DNA of 6,285 bases from Methylococcaceae bacterium. Lineage in GTDB: Bacteria > Pseudomonadota > Gammaproteobacteria > Methylococcales > Methylococcaceae. Both the position numbers and the translations under genes were made by a program. Below the pieces are notes generated by a model, which saw nothing but the letters and a program-made list of their open reading frames with translations, searched no databases and had not been told where the DNA came from. Location: positions 1-6,285 of the forward strand of contig JAJRDJ010000379.1 of NCBI GenBank assembly GCA_028678445.1, written 5' to 3'. Positions 1 through 4,186 of this stretch are shown here, piece by piece; position 1 is the first letter of the stretch, and each line of letters starts with the position of its first letter.

Positions 1-59
1 CGAGAGAAAGAAGGAAGGAACTCTACTCACTTCATCGGCATAGCCACGGGTCCTGTGCA
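1..59. other. Flank downstream of the Uma2-family gene, with a GA-rich tract
   Basis: This short flank follows the Uma2-family stop codon on the minus strand. Its outermost 20 bases are almost pure purine on the plus strand (GAGA, then GAAGGAAGGAA), giving a pyrimidine tract on the minus strand. I see no convincing stem followed by a T-run, so the transcript's end is not visible here. No gene can be supported in this stretch. Confidence 0.5.
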
Positions 60-647
60 TCAACCGAGTAGTTCTATCAGGCTGATTTCGACATCGGGAA
101 AGGCGGTTGGGGCTAATACGCCGTGGGTGACCTCGCGGATATCCTGATAGCGGCCCGTGGCTGGGTCCGGGTTCAGATGCACCTCGATCTTCCGCTCGGC
201 GATGTTGATGATCCAGTATTCCGGCAGGCCGGAGCGGGCATAGAGCGGTGCCTTGATCTCGCGGTCGTAACGGAGTGTGGCATCGGCGATTTCAACTACC
301 AGCAGCACATCCTGCGCTTTGGGTAGCCAGCCTCGGTACTCGTTGGCCTGGTATGTCAGCAGAGCAAAGTCAGGTTGGGGTTCACTCTGCGGTTCGAGAA
401 AGATTGGGTTTTGCGACCAAGGGATTGCCCGCCCCTCGGTGGCGTATCCCAGTTTGCGAAACAGCAGGCTGCTGAGGCTTGCGTGAACAGGTCCAATGGG
501 CGCCATATCGATTAACTCTCCTGCGATCAATTCCACCCGGTCATCTTCCCGCAGGATGCCGGCGGCGATCATGCGATGGTATTCGCCGGTCGAGAGCTTC
601 CAGTGCGGTGCCATGACCGGCTGATCCTCTTTAATTACGGCTGACAT
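60..647 (-). CDS. Uma2 family (DUF820) PD-(D/E)XK nuclease-like protein
   Basis: This 195-residue protein looks like a full-length member of the Uma2/DUF820 family, which adopts a restriction-endonuclease-like PD-(D/E)XK fold. The biological role and substrate of the family are unknown. Visible family features, in order, are the N-terminal DDRVELIAGELIDM segment (about residues 35-48), a following Gly-Pro-x-His (residues 52-55), PD at 92-93, the acidic residue E119 in LLVVEIAD, the YDREIK stretch (127-132, K132 a candidate active-site lysine), and the hallmark LPEYWIIN at 141-148. The start chosen is the ATG at 645-647. It has a strong Shine-Dalgarno sequence (GGAGG, 7 bases upstream), whereas the alternative upstream start is a TTG at 663-665 that lies beyond that site. 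The gene stands 74 bp downstream of parE in the same direction and may have its own promoter. It has no recognisable antitoxin or methylase partner. Family assignment is firm; nuclease activity is inferred from the fold. Confidence 0.9.
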   Translation of the reverse strand: MSAVIKEDQPVMAPHWKLSTGEYHRMIAAGILREDDRVELIAGELIDMAPIGPVHASLSSLLFRKLGYATEGRAIPWSQNPIFLEPQSEPQPDFALLTYQANEYRGWLPKAQDVLLVVEIADATLRYDREIKAPLYARSGLPEYWIINIAERKIEVHLNPDPATGRYQDIREVTHGVLAPTAFPDVEISLIELLG

Positions 648-652
648 CGGTG

Positions 653-659
653 TTCCTCC
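653..659 (-). promoter_or_regulatory. Shine-Dalgarno site deciding the Uma2-family start
   Basis: Read on the minus strand this is GGAGGAA, with the GGAGG core 7 bases before the ATG at 647-645. It favours the ATG start over the in-frame TTG six codons upstream. Confidence 0.75.
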
Positions 660-680
660 GGTCAAATTTCGTGCCCAATC

Positions 681-713
681 AGTCTAGCACGCGCCCCTTT
701 CTCATTGCGTCAA
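681..713 (-). promoter_or_regulatory. Possible promoter for the Uma2-family gene (extended -10)
   Basis: The gap between parE and the Uma2-family gene holds, on the minus strand, TTGACG (708-713, five of six matches to the sigma70 -35 box) and TGCTAGACT (681-689), an extended -10 whose TAGACT matches four of six positions. The 21-base spacing is too long for a canonical -35/-10 pair, so the extended -10 would have to work largely alone. The -10 lies about 34 bases ahead of the ATG. No terminator for parE is visible in the same gap, so readthrough from parE is an alternative. Confidence 0.25.
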
Positions 714-721
714 TTCGCGCC

Positions 722-2608
722 TCAAATCTCAGCCAGATTGCCTTTCTCTTCCAGCCAGGATTTGCGGTCGCTGGCGCGCTTCTTGGCGAGCAACCTATCC
801 AGCATCTCATCGGTGGCGGTGTTCTCCGCCAACGTCAGTTGCACCAGCCGCCGGGTGTCGGGACTCATGGTGGTTTCACGGAGCTGGGGCGGGTTCATCT
901 CCCCCAGCCCCTTGAAACGCTGCACATTCACCTTGCCCTTGAGCTTTTCTGCCTCGATGCGGTCCAGCACCCCCTTTTTCTCGGCCTCGTCCAGCGCATA
1001 GAACACCTGTTTGCCGATATCGATGCGATACAAGGGCGGCATGGCGACGAAGACGTGCCCGGCCGCGACCAGCGGGCGGAAGTGGCGGACGAACAGTGCA
1101 CACAAGAGAGTGGCGATGTGGTTGCCGTCGGAATCGGCATCGGCCAGGATGCAGATTTTGCCGTACCGCAGCCCGCTCAGTTCGGCGGAGCCCGGATCGA
1201 CGCCCACCGCCACGCTGATGTCATGCACCTCCTGAGAGGCCAGCACCCCGGAGGATTCCACCTCCCAGGTGTTCAGTATCTTGCCGCGCAGCGGCATGAT
1301 GGCCTGATAGTCCTTGTCGCGGGCCTGTTTGGCGGAACCGCCCGCCGAATCGCCTTCCACCAGAAACAGCTCGGTCAGGCCCAGATCCTGCGAGGCGCAG
1401 TCCGACAGTTTGCCGGGCAATGCGGGGCCGCTGGTGATTTTTTTTCGCGTCACCTGGCGGCTGGCCTTGAGCCGCTTCTGGGCGCTCTCGATGACCAGTT
1501 CGGCGATGCGCTCGCCGATAGCCGGGTGCTGGTTCAGCCAGAGACTGAAGGCATCCTTGGCGACCCCCGAGACGAAGGGCGCGCATTCCCGAGAGCTCAG
1601 GCGCTCCTTGGTCTGGCCGGAAAACTGCGGGTCCAGCATCTTCACCGACAGGACATACTGGCAGCGTTCCCACACATCTTCCGGCGCGATCTTGATGCCG
1701 CGCGGCAGAAGGCTGCGAAATTCGCAGAATTCCCGCACCGCTTCGGTCAAGCCGGTGCGGAAGCCATTGACATGGGTGCCGCCTTGCGCGGTTGGCACGA
1801 GGTTTACGTAGCTTTCGGTGACGGCTTCGTCGCTCTCCGCCGTCCACACCACGGCCCAGTCCACCGTTTCCTGCTTGCCCTGAAGGCTGCCGATGAAGGG
1901 ATCTTCGGGCACGCAGTCCAGATTACCGATCCGGTCCAGCAGATATTGCGGCAGGCCGTTCTCGTAATACCAGCTCTCGCTTTCGCCGGTGTTGTCATCG
2001 GTCAGTTGGATGCGGAGTCCCGGACACAACACCGCCTTGGCGCGCAGCAGCGCCTTGAGCCGCGCGACGGCGATACGGGGGGAATCGAAATAACGCGCCT
2101 CCGGCCAGAAGCGCACGCTCGTGCCGGTGTCACGCTTGGCGGTGGTGCCGGTTTCGGTCAGGTCACGCACCTTCTCGCCGTGCTCGAAGCCGATATACCA
2201 GGTTTTCCCGTCCCGCCGCACCTCGACGTCGAGCCGGTCGGACAGCGCGTTGACCACCGACACGCCCACCCCGTGCAGGCCGCCGGAGAAGCCGTAGCTC
2301 TTGTTGGAAAACTTGCCGCCGGAATGCAGCTTGGTGAGGATCACCTCGACGCCGGAAACGCCTTCCTCGGGATGGAGGTCGACCGGCATGCCCCGGCCAT
2401 CGTCCCGCACTTCCACGCCGCCGTCGGCCAGCAGCCGCACCTCGATGGTTTTGGCAAAGCCGGCCAGCGCCTCGTCCACGCTGTTGTCGATGACTTCCTG
2501 GACCAGATGGTTGGGGCGGCTGGTGTCGGTATACATGCCGGGGCGCTTCCGCACGGGGTCAAGCCCGGAGAGCACTTCAATCGAAGAGGCGTCGTAAGTC
2601 TGGTTCAT
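722..2608 (-). CDS. parE: DNA topoisomerase IV subunit B (ParE)
   Basis: This is the ATPase subunit of topoisomerase IV, which with ParC (not in the window) decatenates replicated chromosomes by ATP-driven passage of one duplex through another. It has 628 residues against 630 in E. coli, and many blocks can be aligned with that protein from memory. The GHKL ATPase domain (about 1-215) shows EVIDNSVDEA at 38-47 (E38 general base, N42 magnesium ligand), DDGRGMP at 69-75 and the GGLHGVG loop at 109-115. The transducer domain carries QTK at 332-334 (K334 contacts ATP). The TOPRIM domain shows VEGDSAGG at 417-424 (E418) and DADSDG at 490-495 (D490, D492). The C-terminal part has QRFKGLGEMNP at 563-573, and the protein ends in EKGNLAEI as in E. 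coli. It lacks the insert typical of proteobacterial GyrB, which together with the wording supports ParE over GyrB. The ATG is the most upstream start possible because an in-frame TGA lies two codons before it (2612-2614). No Shine-Dalgarno sequence is visible. Confidence 0.97.
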   Translation of the reverse strand: MNQTYDASSIEVLSGLDPVRKRPGMYTDTSRPNHLVQEVIDNSVDEALAGFAKTIEVRLLADGGVEVRDDGRGMPVDLHPEEGVSGVEVILTKLHSGGKFSNKSYGFSGGLHGVGVSVVNALSDRLDVEVRRDGKTWYIGFEHGEKVRDLTETGTTAKRDTGTSVRFWPEARYFDSPRIAVARLKALLRAKAVLCPGLRIQLTDDNTGESESWYYENGLPQYLLDRIGNLDCVPEDPFIGSLQGKQETVDWAVVWTAESDEAVTESYVNLVPTAQGGTHVNGFRTGLTEAVREFCEFRSLLPRGIKIAPEDVWERCQYVLSVKMLDPQFSGQTKERLSSRECAPFVSGVAKDAFSLWLNQHPAIGERIAELVIESAQKRLKASRQVTRKKITSGPALPGKLSDCASQDLGLTELFLVEGDSAGGSAKQARDKDYQAIMPLRGKILNTWEVESSGVLASQEVHDISVAVGVDPGSAELSGLRYGKICILADADSDGNHIATLLCALFVRHFRPLVAAGHVFVAMPPLYRIDIGKQVFYALDEAEKKGVLDRIEAEKLKGKVNVQRFKGLGEMNPPQLRETTMSPDTRRLVQLTLAENTATDEMLDRLLAKKRASDRKSWLEEKGNLAEI

Positions 2609-2628
2609 GCGTCAGAGGTGCGAGGGAA

Positions 2629-2646
2629 GGGTCCGCTAAGCGACCC
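2629..2646 (-). promoter_or_regulatory. Compact hairpin in the leader of parE
   Basis: On the minus strand the sequence reads GGGT-CGC-TTA-GCG-G-ACCC: a 7-bp GC-rich stem with one bulged base and a three-base loop. It ends 20 bases before the parE ATG. No T-run follows, so it is not a typical intrinsic terminator. It could affect ribosome access to a start that lacks a Shine-Dalgarno sequence, or be a chance inverted repeat in GC-rich DNA. The structure is seen; the function is not. Confidence 0.3.
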
Positions 2647-2706
2647 CTGGAACACATTGAGGGTGACTGGAAGAACGGAGTGCCAGGGAAATGGCTATCA
2701 GTCGGC

Positions 2707-2721
2707 ACGGGACGGGACGGG
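2707..2721. repeat. Short tandem repeat, ACGGG x3
   Basis: Three perfect copies of the pentamer ACGGG lie in the gap between the dedA stop and the parE leader. The array is short and may vary in copy number between strains. No role is evident. Confidence 0.5.
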
Positions 2722-2731
2722 CGAAAAAGGC

Positions 2732-3349
2732 TCAGGCCGCCCCCGCCTCCCGCCTTAGCTTGCGCCGGTGCAGAATCGTATAAACACTGGCCAGAAGGAT
2801 ACTGAAGAAGACCACGCCCAGTACGGCCTCATGCGAATACTCGGCGATCAATTCCTGCTTCTGCCCGATGAAATAGCCGATCCAGGACAGAATGCTCACC
2901 CAGAGCGCCGCCCCCACCGTCGTATACAGGCTGAAGCGCCAGTGATTCATACGGGCGATGCCGGCGGGGATCGAGATCAGATGGCGGATGACCGGCAGCA
3001 GACGGCCGATGAAGGTCGAAATTTCACCGTGGCTCAGGAAAAAGGTCTCCACCCGGTTGAAATGCTCCTCGGTGATCCAGACGTAACGGCCGTACTTGAT
3101 CACCAGCGGCCGTCCCAGCCAGCGCGCCACGAAGTAATTGGCATAGGCACCCACCAGGCTCCCCAGCGTGCCGCTCAGGATGACCAGCCCCATGTTCATC
3201 CGGCCCTGCTGCACGAGATACCCCGCCGGCGGCATGACCACCTCGCTGGGAATGGGGATGACGGAGCTTTCCATCGCCATGAGCAGGAAAATGCCGGGAT
3301 AGCCCAAGGCGCCGATGGTGTTGACGAGCCAGTTGATGAGTTCGTGCAT
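2732..3349 (-). CDS. DedA family inner-membrane protein (VTT domain)
   Basis: This 205-residue polytopic membrane protein is of the usual DedA/VTT length. Family members support membrane homeostasis and proton-motive force in E. coli (YqjA, YghB), and some, such as Bacillus UptA, recycle undecaprenyl phosphate by flipping it across the membrane; which lipid this one handles is unknown. Seen in the sequence are the N-terminal GYPGIFLLMAMESSVIPIPS block (about 16-35) with acidic E27 and E36 in a re-entrant region, GAYANYFVARWLGRP at 67-81, and the signature GRLLPVIRHLISIPAG at 115-130. R116 and R122 have the six-residue spacing of the essential arginine pair of YqjA (R130, R136). Hydrophobic segments follow at about 141-161 and 175-192, and the tail HRRKLRR (194-200) is basic, as expected of a cytoplasmic end. 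The start fits the family N-terminus, but no Shine-Dalgarno sequence precedes it. It lies 93 bp after the YecA-like gene and 123 bp before parE; no functional link to either is evident. Confidence 0.94.
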   Translation of the reverse strand: MHELINWLVNTIGALGYPGIFLLMAMESSVIPIPSEVVMPPAGYLVQQGRMNMGLVILSGTLGSLVGAYANYFVARWLGRPLVIKYGRYVWITEEHFNRVETFFLSHGEISTFIGRLLPVIRHLISIPAGIARMNHWRFSLYTTVGAALWVSILSWIGYFIGQKQELIAEYSHEAVLGVVFFSILLASVYTILHRRKLRREAGAA

Positions 3350-3442
3350 GGTGTGTAAGAAAGGGGTGTGGCAAGAAAACGGAATTATCCCTGAAAAGCC
3401 CTCAATCCCGTAATGATTGGAGTCAAATCCTTCTGCCGGGGC
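3350..3442 (-). promoter_or_regulatory. Leader of the DedA-family gene with a possible -10 box
   Basis: This 93-bp gap is richer in A and T than its surroundings. On the minus strand it contains GATAAT (3384-3389), five of six matches to the sigma70 -10 box, 34 bases before the dedA ATG. The hexamer at the right distance upstream is a poor -35, and the better match, TTGACT, lies 31 bases from the -10, too far to pair. A promoter here would separate dedA from the restriction-like genes upstream, but the support is weak. No terminator for the YecA-like gene is visible. Confidence 0.25.
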
Positions 3443-4186
3443 TCAATGCAGGGTGGGTCCGTTCGCCCCGCAACATTTTTTGTATTTCTTCCCGCTGCCG
3501 CACGGGCAGGGGTCGTTACGGCCGACCTTGGGTGTGGTGCGGACCCGCGGCGGTGTGGGGCCGTGAGCGAAATGAAAATCTTCCTCTCTGATGCCCGGGG
3601 TTCGCTGGGGCCCATGGGTCTTGAAGTAGGCGTGAATCTTCAGGATCGCGGGCAGCAGTTCAGTGGTGCAGAATTCCTGCTCCCTGAGATCATCCTCTTC
3701 GCTCGCGTTGCTCTCCGATGCTTCCAGCAGCAGCATGAGCGGGGTGAAGTATTCGGGATGGACGCTCATGGCGTCGGCCCAATCACTCTCCCCAAACTGC
3801 GTGCCAAGTATGAAACCTTCGCACCAACTGTAAACAGTCCAGTCGCCCTCCGTGACATAGAGGGGCTCGAAGCCCTCCGGATCGGTCATAAACTGGCGAA
3901 CCAGGCTGTTGTAATACCGCATGATCAGGTTCATGGCCGAGCTGGCCTCGTCTTGGGATTCGAATTCGGGTTTGGTCTGGCCTTCTTCCATATCCCACAC
4001 CCAGCCGAGCCATTCGGAGGGCATGACGAGACTCGGGCTAATCGCGATCGCCGTAAAAAAACCCTCCAGGGTAGGCAGGTCCATGGCAATCTCGAAATCG
4101 GTCATGCTCAGCACGTCTTCCAGGTCTTCCAGTTCCTCCTCGCTCAGGTCCCGGTCAAGCCCCTGGGGCAGGGTATGTGTCGTCAT
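3443..4186 (-). CDS. UPF0149 (YecA/YgfB-like) protein with C-terminal SEC-C metal-binding motif
   Basis: This 247-residue protein joins an acidic N-terminal helical UPF0149 domain to a SEC-C motif, the architecture of E. coli YecA. The UPF0149 part spans about residues 12-190 and shows LEGFFTAIAISP (40-51), SEWLGWVW (57-64) and WCEGFILG (121-128). After a proline- and basic-rich linker, the SEC-C motif at 221-240 has the pattern C-x-C-x8-C-C (C227, C229, C238, C239) in GRNDPCPCGSGKKYKKCCG, matching the SecA C-terminal metal-binding tail. In SecA this element binds zinc or iron and contacts SecB and ribosomes; the YecA version has been reported to bind iron. The cellular role of the UPF0149 domain is not established. 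The ATG at 4184-4186 is chosen because AGGAGG lies 7 bases upstream and the ATG overlaps the helicase stop (ATGA), a layout typical of translational coupling. The open frame continues 27 codons further upstream, but that part overlaps helicase coding sequence. A role as partner of the helicase-nuclease is inferred only from this linkage. Confidence 0.9.
   Translation of the reverse strand: MTTHTLPQGLDRDLSEEELEDLEDVLSMTDFEIAMDLPTLEGFFTAIAISPSLVMPSEWLGWVWDMEEGQTKPEFESQDEASSAMNLIMRYYNSLVRQFMTDPEGFEPLYVTEGDWTVYSWCEGFILGTQFGESDWADAMSVHPEYFTPLMLLLEASESNASEEDDLREQEFCTTELLPAILKIHAYFKTHGPQRTPGIREEDFHFAHGPTPPRVRTTPKVGRNDPCPCGSGKKYKKCCGANGPTLH

Noticed and set aside
648..665. A TTG start six codons upstream for the Uma2-family protein
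   Set aside because: The ATG at 647 has a well-spaced GGAGG, while the TTG lies upstream of that site and has no clear site of its own.
722..2608. GyrB rather than ParE
   Set aside because: The length of 628 residues, the absence of the large insert typical of proteobacterial GyrB, and block-by-block resemblance to E. coli ParE, including its C-terminal end, favour ParE.
2645..2688. Inverted repeat CCCTGG/CCAGGG with a 32-base loop in the dedA-parE gap
   Set aside because: Six bases separated by a long loop are expected by chance in GC-rich DNA, and the arm at 2645-2650 overlaps the better hairpin at 2629-2646.
2717..2740. Terminator after dedA (GGC-CTGA-GCC followed by five T residues on the minus strand)
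   Set aside because: The stem is only 3 bp, and it overlaps the stop codon; too weak to call an intrinsic terminator without more evidence.
650..2758. A 702-codon open frame on the plus strand covering parE entirely
   Set aside because: It is antisense to an unmistakable parE. Its predicted protein shows no recognisable motif, and long antisense frames are common opposite GC-rich genes with strong codon bias.
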